This document shows positions 37,538-46,615 of a DNA stretch of 64,000 nucleotides, piece after piece (the first letter of the stretch is position 1; every line of letters begins with the position of its first letter). The notes under the pieces are model-generated. The model made no database searches. It was not told where the DNA came from and worked only from the letters and a program-made list of their open reading frames with translations. Source of the stretch: Aestuariibacter salexigens DSM 15300 (GTDB taxonomy: Bacteria > Pseudomonadota > Gammaproteobacteria > Enterobacterales > Alteromonadaceae). A program made the position numbers and the translations under genes. The stretch is taken from NCBI RefSeq assembly GCF_000429145.1, contig NZ_AUBH01000007.1:62001-126000 (forward strand), written 5' to 3'.

Positions 37538-38443
37538 ATGTCTGATAGCAGTGCCAAAACTGGTGTGATACTTGCGATCGCCGCTTATACCATTTGGGGT
37601 TTCGCACCACTGTATTTTAAATTGTTGCAACATATGCCAGCGATGGAAATACTGATCCACCGCGTCGTCTGGTCTGCGGCAGTACTGACCGTATTGCTGT
37701 TCGGTCTGAAACATATGCATAAAGTGCGAGTTGCACTGCGAAGCAAACGCGTGCTCGGCATCTTGCTAGTGGCGGGGGTGTTGCTTGCCGCGAATTGGCT
37801 GCTATTCATCTGGGCAATAAACAATGACCATCTCTTAGAAGCCAGTCTGGGATATTACATTAACCCCTTGTTGAACGTACTGCTCGGGCGTGTTTTCCTG
37901 TCCGAAAAACTCAGCCCACTACAATCTGTCGCGGTCGCGATGGCCGTGATTGGGGTCAGCATAATGGTGTTTTCCTTCGGCAGTCTACCGTGGATAGCGC
38001 TGACACTGGCATCAAGTTTCAGTGTATACGGACTTTTGCGTAAGCAGGTCGCCGTTGACTCCTTACCCGGGCTATGGATTGAAACACTGATGATGTTGCC
38101 ACTGGCAATAGGCTACTGGGTACTGTTTGCCTCTGAGGCAAGTGACATGACCAGCAACTCACTCAGTATCAACCTTACGCTTATCGCGGCAGGGCTCATT
38201 ACGACGGTGCCGTTGCTCTGTTTTACCGGCGCGGCAAGACGGATCAGGTATTCCACATTGGGCTTTTTTCAGTACATTGGCCCAACCTTGATGTTTGTGC
38301 TGGCGGTGTTTTTATACAACGAGCCGTTACAACCAGCCAGACTGATAATGTTTGCTTTTGTATGGACCGGGCTGGTGTTATTTAGCATCGACTCGCTTAA
38401 CACTTACCGCAAAAATCGTCGCCTGGTCACCCAGACAGATTAG
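37538..38443 (+). CDS. rarD: EamA-family transporter RarD
   Basis: A 301-residue inner-membrane protein with about ten helices and two EamA repeats. The start GVILAIAAYTIWGFAPLYFKLL and the motif LEASLGYYINPLLNVLLG are characteristic of RarD. The family exports small metabolites; E. coli RarD is linked to chloramphenicol sensitivity, but the natural substrate is unknown. Its stop codon overlaps the stop of the opposing cyclase gene by four bases. Confidence 0.92.
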   Translation: MSDSSAKTGVILAIAAYTIWGFAPLYFKLLQHMPAMEILIHRVVWSAAVLTVLLFGLKHMHKVRVALRSKRVLGILLVAGVLLAANWLLFIWAINNDHLLEASLGYYINPLLNVLLGRVFLSEKLSPLQSVAVAMAVIGVSIMVFSFGSLPWIALTLASSFSVYGLLRKQVAVDSLPGLWIETLMMLPLAIGYWVLFASEASDMTSNSLSINLTLIAAGLITTVPLLCFTGAARRIRYSTLGFFQYIGPTLMFVLAVFLYNEPLQPARLIMFAFVWTGLVLFSIDSLNTYRKNRRLVTQTD

Positions 38444-39681
38444 GACTGACTGACAATGCAGTTTCTACCCTGCTGCTTGGCCATGTAAAGGTGTTTATCT
38501 GCGCGCGTTAGCATCGACTCGATGGTTTTACTGTAGTGGTCTGTCAGGCCAATACTGACGGTACAAGAAATGCTTGATTTAGCATGCTTTATCACCTTGC
38601 CTTCGACCTGCTGACGGAAGCGCTCCATCAAAGACTTTGCCTGTGATAGCGGCGTATCGGTCATAAATACGCAGAATTCCTCTCCGCCAAATCGTGCGAC
38701 CTGATAGTCACTGAACATGCTGGCAAGTATTTTGGCTACTGCTTTGAGTACTTTGTCGCCTGCGTCATGCCCATACGTGTCATTAACCTGTTTAAAGTAG
38801 TCCAAATCAATCAACGCCAGGGATTGGTGCGCAGGATTGACTTGCAGTTCACGTTCTACGCGATTAAAAAAGTGACGTCGATTTGGCAGCCCTGTCAGGT
38901 AATCCGAATTCGCCGCACGCCTTATCGCTTCTATGTTTTCAATGTACTCGACGTTTTGTACTACCCGGCAAAAAAATTCTTCATGGCAATAAGGCAAATT
39001 GAGAAAATCATTAGCACCGGATTTTATAAAGCGTGCAGATAACGCCGAACGCTGTGAAGAAGATAGTCCGATAATACCGAGCTCTTCTTTACTGAACTGC
39101 TGGCGAATAGTCGCCACCATTTCCGAGCCACTTAATGTAGGTAAATTATCCTCGGTAATAACTAATTTTATTTCGCGATGGCGGTTAAGAAGGGCTATTG
39201 CCTGCTCAGCGTTGCCCGCTTCATAGGGAATGAAATTGTGGCGACGTAGCAGAGATAGGACGTGATTTCTGCTTGTTCGGCTGCTATCCACTACCAATAC
39301 ACCTACCTGCTTATTTTTTTGTAAGCGTGCTAACAGTCGGCTCAGATAATCATAAACCTGGGCATTCTGTTTAGGAATGTAGTCGACAACGGCTTTGCTC
39401 AATACATATTCGCGGGTTTCGTCGTCGGTTCGACCGGTGATCACTACCGTGGGTAGGTAACTTTCAATAGCGTAATCAATGGCCTCGCCGTTGGGTGCAT
39501 CGGGCAAATTGAAATCAACCAGTGCACATAAAAAGTTCTCTGGCACTGATTCATCAAATACATGCCTGGCTTGCGCCAGTGAAGTCGCGCCAATGGGCGT
39601 GAAGCCGGCCTTTTTAACCAACTGCTGCAACATTTTCTGACTGGTCGCACTGTCCTCAATGACCAGTACTTTTTGCGGCAT
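38440..39681 (-). CDS. Response-regulator diguanylate cyclase (REC-REC-GGDEF)
   Basis: A 413-residue cytosolic protein. REC1 (1-120) has acidic-pocket residues E9-D10, phospho-Asp at 56 (VDFNLP), Thr at 82 and Lys at 104. REC2 (125-245) has Asp 178 but lacks the conserved Lys (FLNLPYC), so it may be regulatory only. The GGDEF domain (260-413) has GGEEF at 332-336 and no RxxD inhibitory site. It should make c-di-GMP when REC1 is phosphorylated; the partner kinase is not obvious, though a hybrid kinase lies 3 kb away. It starts 23 bases after uvrD. Confidence 0.93.
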   Translation of the reverse strand: MPQKVLVIEDSATSQKMLQQLVKKAGFTPIGATSLAQARHVFDESVPENFLCALVDFNLPDAPNGEAIDYAIESYLPTVVITGRTDDETREYVLSKAVVDYIPKQNAQVYDYLSRLLARLQKNKQVGVLVVDSSRTSRNHVLSLLRRHNFIPYEAGNAEQAIALLNRHREIKLVITEDNLPTLSGSEMVATIRQQFSKEELGIIGLSSSQRSALSARFIKSGANDFLNLPYCHEEFFCRVVQNVEYIENIEAIRRAANSDYLTGLPNRRHFFNRVERELQVNPAHQSLALIDLDYFKQVNDTYGHDAGDKVLKAVAKILASMFSDYQVARFGGEEFCVFMTDTPLSQAKSLMERFRQQVEGKVIKHAKSSISCTVSIGLTDHYSKTIESMLTRADKHLYMAKQQGRNCIVSQS

Positions 39682-39703
39682 CGAAAACCTCTAATCTATC
39701 CGG

Positions 39704-41872
39704 TTACGCTTTGTTTAACTTAGCATAGGCGAGGACCAGCCATTTTGTGCCGAAAGCCTCAAAATTTACCTGTACCCGTGCATGTTCGCCGCTGCCCTCG
39801 TAGTTGAGCACCGTACCCTCACCAAATTTCGGATGGGAGACCCGCTCACCCAATGAGAAACCGGTTGATTCAAATGCATCATGAGAAGTGGCCGACTGAA
39901 AACGGTTCTGAACCGGGCGTTGTACCGTTGAGCGTAAGCGGACTTCCTCTACACACTGAGTCGGTATCTCACGAATAAAACGAGACGCGGTGTGATACTT
40001 GTCCTGACCATATAGTCTGCGTGCCTCCGCATAGGTGATATATAACTTTTGCATGGCGCGAGTCATACCCACGTAGCAAAGGCGACGCTCTTCCTCCAGT
40101 CTGCCTGGTTCATCATGACTAAGCTGACTGGGGAACATACCTTCTTCAACACCGGCCATGATTACCAACGGAAACTCCAGTCCTTTAGCAGTATGAATGG
40201 TCATCAGCTGCACAGCATCCTGATGACTGTCAGCCTGAGTGTCTCCGGCTTCCAGGGATGCATGAGCCAGAAACGCTGACAAAGGTGTCATATTGTCTGC
40301 TTCCTCGGGCACCAGAAACTGCTTGCAGGCGGTGACCAATTCTTCAAGGTTTTCCAGTCGAGCCTGGGCCTTCTCGCCGCGCTCTGCCTGATACATTGCA
40401 TACAGGCCGGAATGTTTAATCACATGGTCTGTCTGCTGTTCGAGTGGCAACTCTGCTATGTCTTCCTGCAATTGCAGAATCAGGTCAAAGAAACTTTGCA
40501 GTGCATTTGCGGCGCGGCCTGACAGACGCTTTTCCACTAATAGCATAGTCGCCGCCTGCCATAGTGACTGCTCTGTGCTGCGCGCCGCGTCACGAATTTG
40601 CGCCAGAGTTCGGTCGCCAATGCCGCGACTAGGAGTATTGATGATGCGCTCAAAAGCGGCATCGTCGAGGTGTTGATTGATCAGCCGCAGATAGCCCAGT
40701 GCGTCTTTGATTTCCTGTCGTTCGAAAAAGCGCAGGCCGCCATATATGCGATAGGGGAGGGACTGATGCAGAAGCGCTTCTTCCAGCACCCGAGACTGCG
40801 CATTGTTGCGATATAATATGGCTACGTCAGACAGCGCATTGCCCTGATTATGCCAGTCGCTGATACGCGCAACGATAAATCGTGCCTCATCTAACTCATT
40901 GAACGCCGCATATAATGAGATTTTCTCGCCTTCACCGCCGTCTGTCCAAAGCTGTTTGCCAAGTCTGTCGCTATTGTTGTCAATAACGGCATTGGCAGCA
41001 TTCAAAATGGTGCTGGTGGAACGATAATTTTGCTCCAGCCGAACGGTTTTTGCTTGAGGAAAGTCGCGCAAAAAATGCTGAAGATTTTCTACATTGGCTC
41101 CGCGCCAGCCATAAATGGATTGGTCATCGTCACCTACAATCATCATATTATTATCGGCACTAGCAAGTAATCGCAGCCAGGCGTACTGAATATTGTTGGT
41201 ATCCTGAAATTCATCCACCAGCACCGCGCGAAATCGTTTCTGGTAATGCTGAAGTAAAGCGGGGTTGTTTAACCACAGCTCGTGTGCTCTTAGTAACAGT
41301 TCAGCGAAATCTACCAGTCCAGCTCGATCGCAGGTGTCCTGGTATGTCTGGTAAATTTCACGCATTCGCTGTTGGGTCGGATCGTTGTGGGTTTCGATAT
41401 GTTTGGGTCGTAACCCTTCATCCTTATTGGCATTGATGTACCACTGAATTTGCTTCGGTGCCCAGTGTTTTTCATCCAGATTGAGGGATTTTAAGATCCT
41501 TCTGATAAGACGATATTGGTCGTCAGAATCCAGGATCTGAAAGTTCTCTGGCAGTCGCGCATCTTGATAATGTAGGCGTAATAACCGGTGCGCCAATCCG
41601 TGGAAGGTGCCAATCCACATGTTGTTCAACGCAGTGCCCATTAACTGCTCAATGCGTCCGCGCATCTCACGAGCGGCCTTATTGGTAAAGGTCACAGCCA
41701 GGATGCTGTAAGGCGCGACGCCCTCGACTTCCATCAGCCAGGCAATGCGATGCACCAGCACCCGCGTTTTACCACTACCTGCACCGGCCAGCACCAGCAT
41801 GTCCTGGGCAGGGGCAGCAACTGCATCGCGTTGTTTGTCATTCAGGTTATCAAGGAGTCGGGAAACGTCCAT
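39704..41872 (-). CDS. uvrD: DNA helicase II
   Basis: A 722-residue superfamily-1 helicase. Motif I is LAGAGSGKTRVLVHRIAWL, motif II VDEFQDTN, motif III DDDQSIYGWRGA, and motif VI GMTRAMQKLYI, with a C-terminal Tudor-like end (GERVSHPKFGEGTVLNYEG). It acts in nucleotide-excision and mismatch repair. In E. coli it follows yigB; here cysE and a hybrid kinase gene lie between. A LexA-like box overlaps its likely promoter, in line with SOS control of uvrD elsewhere. Confidence 0.97.
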   Translation of the reverse strand: MDVSRLLDNLNDKQRDAVAAPAQDMLVLAGAGSGKTRVLVHRIAWLMEVEGVAPYSILAVTFTNKAAREMRGRIEQLMGTALNNMWIGTFHGLAHRLLRLHYQDARLPENFQILDSDDQYRLIRRILKSLNLDEKHWAPKQIQWYINANKDEGLRPKHIETHNDPTQQRMREIYQTYQDTCDRAGLVDFAELLLRAHELWLNNPALLQHYQKRFRAVLVDEFQDTNNIQYAWLRLLASADNNMMIVGDDDQSIYGWRGANVENLQHFLRDFPQAKTVRLEQNYRSTSTILNAANAVIDNNSDRLGKQLWTDGGEGEKISLYAAFNELDEARFIVARISDWHNQGNALSDVAILYRNNAQSRVLEEALLHQSLPYRIYGGLRFFERQEIKDALGYLRLINQHLDDAAFERIINTPSRGIGDRTLAQIRDAARSTEQSLWQAATMLLVEKRLSGRAANALQSFFDLILQLQEDIAELPLEQQTDHVIKHSGLYAMYQAERGEKAQARLENLEELVTACKQFLVPEEADNMTPLSAFLAHASLEAGDTQADSHQDAVQLMTIHTAKGLEFPLVIMAGVEEGMFPSQLSHDEPGRLEEERRLCYVGMTRAMQKLYITYAEARRLYGQDKYHTASRFIREIPTQCVEEVRLRSTVQRPVQNRFQSATSHDAFESTGFSLGERVSHPKFGEGTVLNYEGSGEHARVQVNFEAFGTKWLVLAYAKLNKA

Positions 41873-41905
41873 TACAGCTCATGATGTCGATAAATGATGG
41901 TGCGA

Positions 41906-41938
41906 AGTATACCAGTAATACTGTGTTTTTATACATTT
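41906..41938 (-). promoter_or_regulatory. uvrD promoter with overlapping LexA-like box
   Basis: On the minus strand, TGGTATACT (41914 to 41906) is an extended -10. The 20-mer at 41919-41938 has CTGT-N8-ACAT, one mismatch in the eight core positions of the LexA consensus CTGT-N8-ACAG. It covers the spacer and -35 region, where a repressor would block transcription. Confidence 0.5.
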
Positions 41939-42011
41939 GCTATGCCGAACTATGCGCATTGCCATTTAACCCTCTACAATGAGCAAAACGGACAACCATG
42001 CGGACATCACA

Positions 42012-42827
42012 ATGAAGTACGACACGCCGACCGACGATTTTTGGCAGCAGCTCAAACGAGAGGCACATCAAACGGTGGAGAAAGAGCCGCTGCTCGCTAG
42101 CTATGTGCACGCATGCATATTGACCCATCATAATTTTGAGGCGTCACTGAGTTTTATTTTATCCAATAAGCTGACTGATGCCGTTATGCCCGCGCTGGCT
42201 GTGCGAGAAGTCTTCGATGAAGCGTATTTACTTGAGCCTTCTATCGTGGAAGCGGCCGTGGCAGACATAGAGGCGGTGTTTAAACGCGATCCTGCTGTCA
42301 CGTCATACATTCAAATTATGATGTATTTCAAAGGTTTTCAGTCAATTCAGGTGCACCGCCTGGCACATTTTTTATGGCATAAAGACCGTCATGAGCTGGC
42401 GCTATTTTTACAAAGCCGTAATTCAGAAGTGTTTGGGGTGGATATTCACCCCGCCGCGAAAATTGGTCAGGGCGTCATGTTTGACCACGCGACTGGCATT
42501 GTTGTGGGCGAGACCACAGTGATAGAAGACAATGTTTCTATCTTACAGAACGTAACGCTGGGTGGCACGGGCAATGAGTCCGGTGACCGTCATCCCAAAA
42601 TTCGTGAGGATGTGATGGTAGGTTCAGGGGCGAAAATACTGGGCAATATTGAAGTTGGCCGCGGTTCGAAAGTAGGGGCGGGCAGCGTGGTACTGGATAA
42701 TGTCCCTGCTCATGTGACCGTGGTTGGCGTACCGGCTCAGATAGTAGGCAGACCAAAGTGTCAGCGTCCCTGCGAGTCGATGGATCAAAACGTTCTGAGC
42801 GAATATGACTCAGGGGCTTGCCGCTAA
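42012..42827 (+). CDS. cysE: Serine O-acetyltransferase
   Basis: A 271-residue enzyme of cysteine synthesis that makes O-acetylserine. The N-terminal helical domain is followed by hexapeptide left-handed beta-helix repeats (VDIHPAAKIGQG, VSILQNVTLGGTG, GAKILGNIEVG, GAGSVVLDNVP). Catalytic His residues are in VMFDHATGIVVGE and the DRHPKIR loop. The ATG at 42012 has GGA eight bases upstream; ATG at 41979 is also possible. The C-terminus ends EYDSGACR, not in the Ile that inserts into CysK in E. coli. It is an insertion in the usual uvrD-yigB neighbourhood. Confidence 0.94.
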   Translation: MKYDTPTDDFWQQLKREAHQTVEKEPLLASYVHACILTHHNFEASLSFILSNKLTDAVMPALAVREVFDEAYLLEPSIVEAAVADIEAVFKRDPAVTSYIQIMMYFKGFQSIQVHRLAHFLWHKDRHELALFLQSRNSEVFGVDIHPAAKIGQGVMFDHATGIVVGETTVIEDNVSILQNVTLGGTGNESGDRHPKIREDVMVGSGAKILGNIEVGRGSKVGAGSVVLDNVPAHVTVVGVPAQIVGRPKCQRPCESMDQNVLSEYDSGACR

Positions 42828-42846
42828 AATGAAGAGCTAGCAAATT

Positions 42847-44994
42847 TTGTCTATTCGTCTCAAATATATTCTGGCGCTGACCCTGATTGCGCTGAGTGTA
42901 TCAACGTCAGCGTTGATCATGCAGGTTATCTTTGAGAGTCAGAAAAGTGATGCAGAGATCATTAATGTCGCTGGTCAGCAGCGCATGCTCTCACAGCGTA
43001 TTGCGCTCTACGCTGAGCGTCTGAGAGCGGATAACAGCGGTCACAGTCGCAGCCAGTTAGATGCGGCGACAACACGATTTGAAAATAATCATTCTTATTT
43101 GGTCAGTCTTGTTGATCTCCCAGAGCAAGCGCGCTCCATGTATTTCAAAGAGAAGCAGCTGCATGACCGTTCTCTCGCGTATATCCAACAAAATAGAAAA
43201 ATTCTTAATGCCGCAGACGTAGCAAATTTGCCACCCTCGTATACACCTCAGCAGACAGATGAATTACTACGAGACCTCAATGAAGTGGTTAGCGTCTTTG
43301 AGAATGATGCGAATCAGAGAGTCGAGCAGGTAGAGCAGATAGAGCTTTATCTGTGGATGTTCACACTATGTTTGCTGGTTTTGGAGGCGCTGTTGATATT
43401 TCGCCCACTCGAGCAGCAAATAAAAGAGAAAATTACGCTGCTTCAGACGGCTCGTGACGAGGCGCGAGCGGCAGAGCAAGCTGCAAATCTGGCAAACCGC
43501 GCAAAATCCGACTTTCTGGCGAGTATGAGCCATGAGCTACGTACACCGATGAACGGCATGTTCGGTATGATGGAACTAGCCCTGGATAATCCTGACCGGG
43601 CGCAAGGCTATCTGAATAAAGCCAAAAATGCCGGTAAGCAACTGCTTACCCTGATCAACGACCTGCTGGACTTTTCAAAGATTGAGGCGGGCAAAATCAA
43701 TCTGGAGCAGCGATCCTGCTCGTTGATGCAGATCATTGATGATGTGGTGTCGGTGCAGGAAGTACACTGCAGGGCCAAAGGGCTACAGTTTGTGTTTACA
43801 AAACAAACTCAACTCCCGACACAAATTATCGGTGACTCTACACGCATCGCGCAGATGCTGCATAATCTGATTAATAACGCGGTGAAGTTTACCGATACGG
43901 GCAGCGTAACTCTGGAGGTGGCGACATTCATAAATGACAAGCGCCCATGGTTACATTTCAGCGTGAAAGATACCGGTATTGGCATTGAGCAGGACAAGCT
44001 GGACAGTATTTTCACTAAGTTCTCACAGGCTGACCAGTCCACTACCCGTCGATTCGGCGGAACCGGACTGGGACTCTCTATTACCCAAGGTTTGGCGGAG
44101 GCTATGGGGGGATCTGTGCAAGTGACCAGTGTGGTTGGGCAGGGCAGTGCGTTTACCCTGACGTTTCCTACTCAAATAGACCGCACTATGACGAGTGCTT
44201 CGCATGTACCAGCCAAAATTAAATGTGCGGTGGTAGATGATTTAGAAACCAGCTGTGAATACCTATCTCATGTGGTGACATCGCTAGGAATGGACGCTGC
44301 ATGTTTCCTCTCTCCTATCGAATTTCTCGCGTCCAAGCAGCACTTTGATATTGTGTTGCTCGACGTAGCGATGCCCGAGATGGACGGTATAACCGCACTT
44401 CGCCAGTTGGTGGAGTTCTGTGAAGGTACCCCCCCTTATGTTATTTTTGTCACTGCGATGGCCGAACAGCTTGATGTCCCTGACTCGTTGCAACGACACG
44501 TTTGGCAGGTGCATGTGAAGCCCGTCCAGAGGCCAGAACTGGAGAAAGATTTACTGGCACTTAAAGCGATATTATCCGACGCTGTGCCGCAGGATGAGCC
44601 GGAAGACGACGCACCGACGGCCCATATTCTGGTGGCAGAAGATAATGATATCAATGCTGAGATTGTTCGCACAATGCTTGAGCAGCAAGGCCACAGTGTC
44701 ACCCTGGCCAGTGATGGCGAGAAGGCCGTTATTGCCTGTACTCACTATCACTTTGATATCATTTTCATGGATATGAACATGCCGAATATGGATGGACTGG
44801 AGGCGACGGTCAAAATCCGACAAACACTGAAGCTGGATACTCCCATTATTGCCTTGACGGCCAACGCGTTTAGCGAGGATAAAGAAAGATGTAAAGCTGT
44901 CGGGATGGACGGTTTTATTGCCAAACCAATCAATAAGCAGGCATTGTTTGATTATGTCGACAAGGTATTAGCCGACCAAAAGCCGTCAACTTAA
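42847..44994 (+). CDS. Hybrid sensor histidine kinase with PilJ-type sensor and two receivers
   Basis: A 715-residue membrane kinase. TM1 (6-28) is followed by a periplasmic NarX/PilJ-type helical sensor with VAGQQRMLSQRIALYA (residues 41-56), then TM2 (167-186). HisKA has H229 (SHELRTPMNG), and the ATPase has NLINNAVKF, DTGIGI and GGTGLGLSI. Two receivers follow: REC1 (about 445-565) with LLDVAMPEMDG, and REC2 (about 590-710) with IFMDMNMPNMDG and Lys in FIAKPIN. No HPt domain is fused, so a separate one is needed. The start is TTG. A C7 run lies in REC1 (44429-44435). Confidence 0.93.
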   Translation: MSIRLKYILALTLIALSVSTSALIMQVIFESQKSDAEIINVAGQQRMLSQRIALYAERLRADNSGHSRSQLDAATTRFENNHSYLVSLVDLPEQARSMYFKEKQLHDRSLAYIQQNRKILNAADVANLPPSYTPQQTDELLRDLNEVVSVFENDANQRVEQVEQIELYLWMFTLCLLVLEALLIFRPLEQQIKEKITLLQTARDEARAAEQAANLANRAKSDFLASMSHELRTPMNGMFGMMELALDNPDRAQGYLNKAKNAGKQLLTLINDLLDFSKIEAGKINLEQRSCSLMQIIDDVVSVQEVHCRAKGLQFVFTKQTQLPTQIIGDSTRIAQMLHNLINNAVKFTDTGSVTLEVATFINDKRPWLHFSVKDTGIGIEQDKLDSIFTKFSQADQSTTRRFGGTGLGLSITQGLAEAMGGSVQVTSVVGQGSAFTLTFPTQIDRTMTSASHVPAKIKCAVVDDLETSCEYLSHVVTSLGMDAACFLSPIEFLASKQHFDIVLLDVAMPEMDGITALRQLVEFCEGTPPYVIFVTAMAEQLDVPDSLQRHVWQVHVKPVQRPELEKDLLALKAILSDAVPQDEPEDDAPTAHILVAEDNDINAEIVRTMLEQQGHSVTLASDGEKAVIACTHYHFDIIFMDMNMPNMDGLEATVKIRQTLKLDTPIIALTANAFSEDKERCKAVGMDGFIAKPINKQALFDYVDKVLADQKPST

Positions 44995-45707
44995 ACGAAC
45001 TGGAGTAATTCTGACAAATCATCGAGCACAACGTCGGGTAGCACGCTTACTTGTTCACGATGTAAATCCATTGGCCGATTACAAGCAAACCATGCACTTC
45101 GAAAACCCGCATTGATGGCACCTGATACGTCTTTTTCGAGATTATCACCTATATGCAGGATATCCGACGGAGAGAGTCTCAACAGCTCTGCACTCAAATC
45201 AAACATCATTGGATGAGGCTTCATGGGATGTTTCAGGTTGGCATGGAAGCTGGTATGGAAAAAGTCTGCAATTCCTATTTTACTCAGGTCTACATTGCCA
45301 TTTGTAATGGCAACCAGCGGGATCCGCTCTGCCAGTGTAGACAATAAAGAACAAATGTTCTTATCTACGGTAAAGTTACTTCGGTAATGGTAGAACACAT
45401 CAAAACATTGCTGTGCACCATGTTCTGCCTCAGTGTTGTCGTAGCCACATGCGGTGAGTCCATGCAATAGTGTCAGACGCCTCAGTTCACCCATATCTGA
45501 ATTCAGTTCAGGGCGAGACGTCAGCAGCGCATCTCTGACTGACCGCCAGTGTTTCAGGCTTGTCTGCGCCGTGGCCGGAAAGTGCTCATGCAAATATGCT
45601 AACAGTTTTGCCTCTGCTTCCAACATATAGGGCAGGTTGTCATATAAGGTGTCGTCTAAATCGAACGTCATTGCTTTGACTGTGCCTACCCGGCGATAAA
45701 AACGCAT
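44991..45707 (-). CDS. yigB: HAD-family phosphatase, YigB-like
   Basis: A 238-residue HAD hydrolase. Motif I is FDLDDTLYDN with the nucleophile Asp, motif II VAITNGN, motif III a Lys in MKPHP, and motif IV IGDNLEKDVSGA. E. coli YigB dephosphorylates 5-amino-6-(5-phosphoribitylamino)uracil in riboflavin synthesis, and also FMN. The place next to xerC is conserved, which supports the name. It is convergent with the hybrid kinase, with stops overlapping by four bases, and lies nine bases beyond the end of xerC. Confidence 0.9.
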   Translation of the reverse strand: MRFYRRVGTVKAMTFDLDDTLYDNLPYMLEAEAKLLAYLHEHFPATAQTSLKHWRSVRDALLTSRPELNSDMGELRRLTLLHGLTACGYDNTEAEHGAQQCFDVFYHYRSNFTVDKNICSLLSTLAERIPLVAITNGNVDLSKIGIADFFHTSFHANLKHPMKPHPMMFDLSAELLRLSPSDILHIGDNLEKDVSGAINAGFRSAWFACNRPMDLHREQVSVLPDVVLDDLSELLQFV

Positions 45708-45716
45708 TTAGGCCTC

Positions 45717-46613
45717 CTAATTCTTTTTTTTACGCGCTCTGGGGTGGGCGCCATCGTACACCTTGGCAAGATGTTGAAAGTCTAAATGGGTATAGACTTG
45801 CGTCGTACTAAGATTGGCGTGTCCGAGCAGTTCCTGTACTGCTCTCAAGTCACCACTGGATTCGAGCATATGGGTAGCGTAAGAATGGCGCAGTTTATGC
45901 GGATTGACTTGTTGAGATAACGCTTGCTCTGAAGTCCAGCGTTGTAATCGGTTTGCCACCTGTCGATTCGACAGGCGATTGCCGTGCTGACTGATAAATA
46001 ACGCGTTTTGTTCACCTTTCAGAAGCGTGTTACGCACCTGACTCCAGTGTTGAAGTGCCTCTATTGCCTTACGACCTATCGGGATAAGGCGTTGCTTACT
46101 GCCTTTGCCAAGCACCCTGAGCTGCTGGTCGCTGAGAATGTCATTCGTATTTAAGCCGGTAAGCTCAGACAGTCGCAGGCCGCAGCCGTATAATAATTCA
46201 AGCATCGCCTTGTCTCGTATCGCCAGAGGATCCTGCGGATCAAAGTTAAGCAGTTGCTGCGTTTCATCGACGTTTAGCTGTTTCGGCAACGGCTTACCGG
46301 TCTTGGGTGCAGATACACTGCTGGCCGGATTGTGCTGTAATTGCTGATGTTGAATTAAATACTGGCAAAAACTGCGTAATGCCGATAATCGTAAACTGAT
46401 ACTTCTAGGAGAAAGGCTTTGGCGACGGGCTGACGCGAGGATATGGCGAACATGTTCAACCGTAAGCTGTTGCCAGGATGAAATGCTTAATTGTAAGGTG
46501 ATTGCATCAAGCTGTCGCTGATAACTTTCTCTGGTTTTCGCCGCCAGGTTTCGCTCTACCCGCAGGTATTCAATGTAGCGCGCTATCCATGCGTTCAGCG
46601 CGTCATTACTCAA
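45717..46613 (-). CDS. xerC: Tyrosine recombinase XerC
   Basis: A 298-residue site-specific recombinase that resolves chromosome dimers at dif with XerD. The N-terminal SAM-like DNA-binding domain is followed by the catalytic domain with Arg in LYGCGLRLSELTGL, HKLRHSYATHML (His and Arg), His in LLGHANLSTTQVYTH, and the nucleophile Tyr in that last motif. Length is normal. It sits three bases after the DUF484 gene, a tight and widely conserved pair. Confidence 0.96.
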   Translation of the reverse strand: MSNDALNAWIARYIEYLRVERNLAAKTRESYQRQLDAITLQLSISSWQQLTVEHVRHILASARRQSLSPRSISLRLSALRSFCQYLIQHQQLQHNPASSVSAPKTGKPLPKQLNVDETQQLLNFDPQDPLAIRDKAMLELLYGCGLRLSELTGLNTNDILSDQQLRVLGKGSKQRLIPIGRKAIEALQHWSQVRNTLLKGEQNALFISQHGNRLSNRQVANRLQRWTSEQALSQQVNPHKLRHSYATHMLESSGDLRAVQELLGHANLSTTQVYTHLDFQHLAKVYDGAHPRARKKKN

Positions 46614-46615
46614 AA

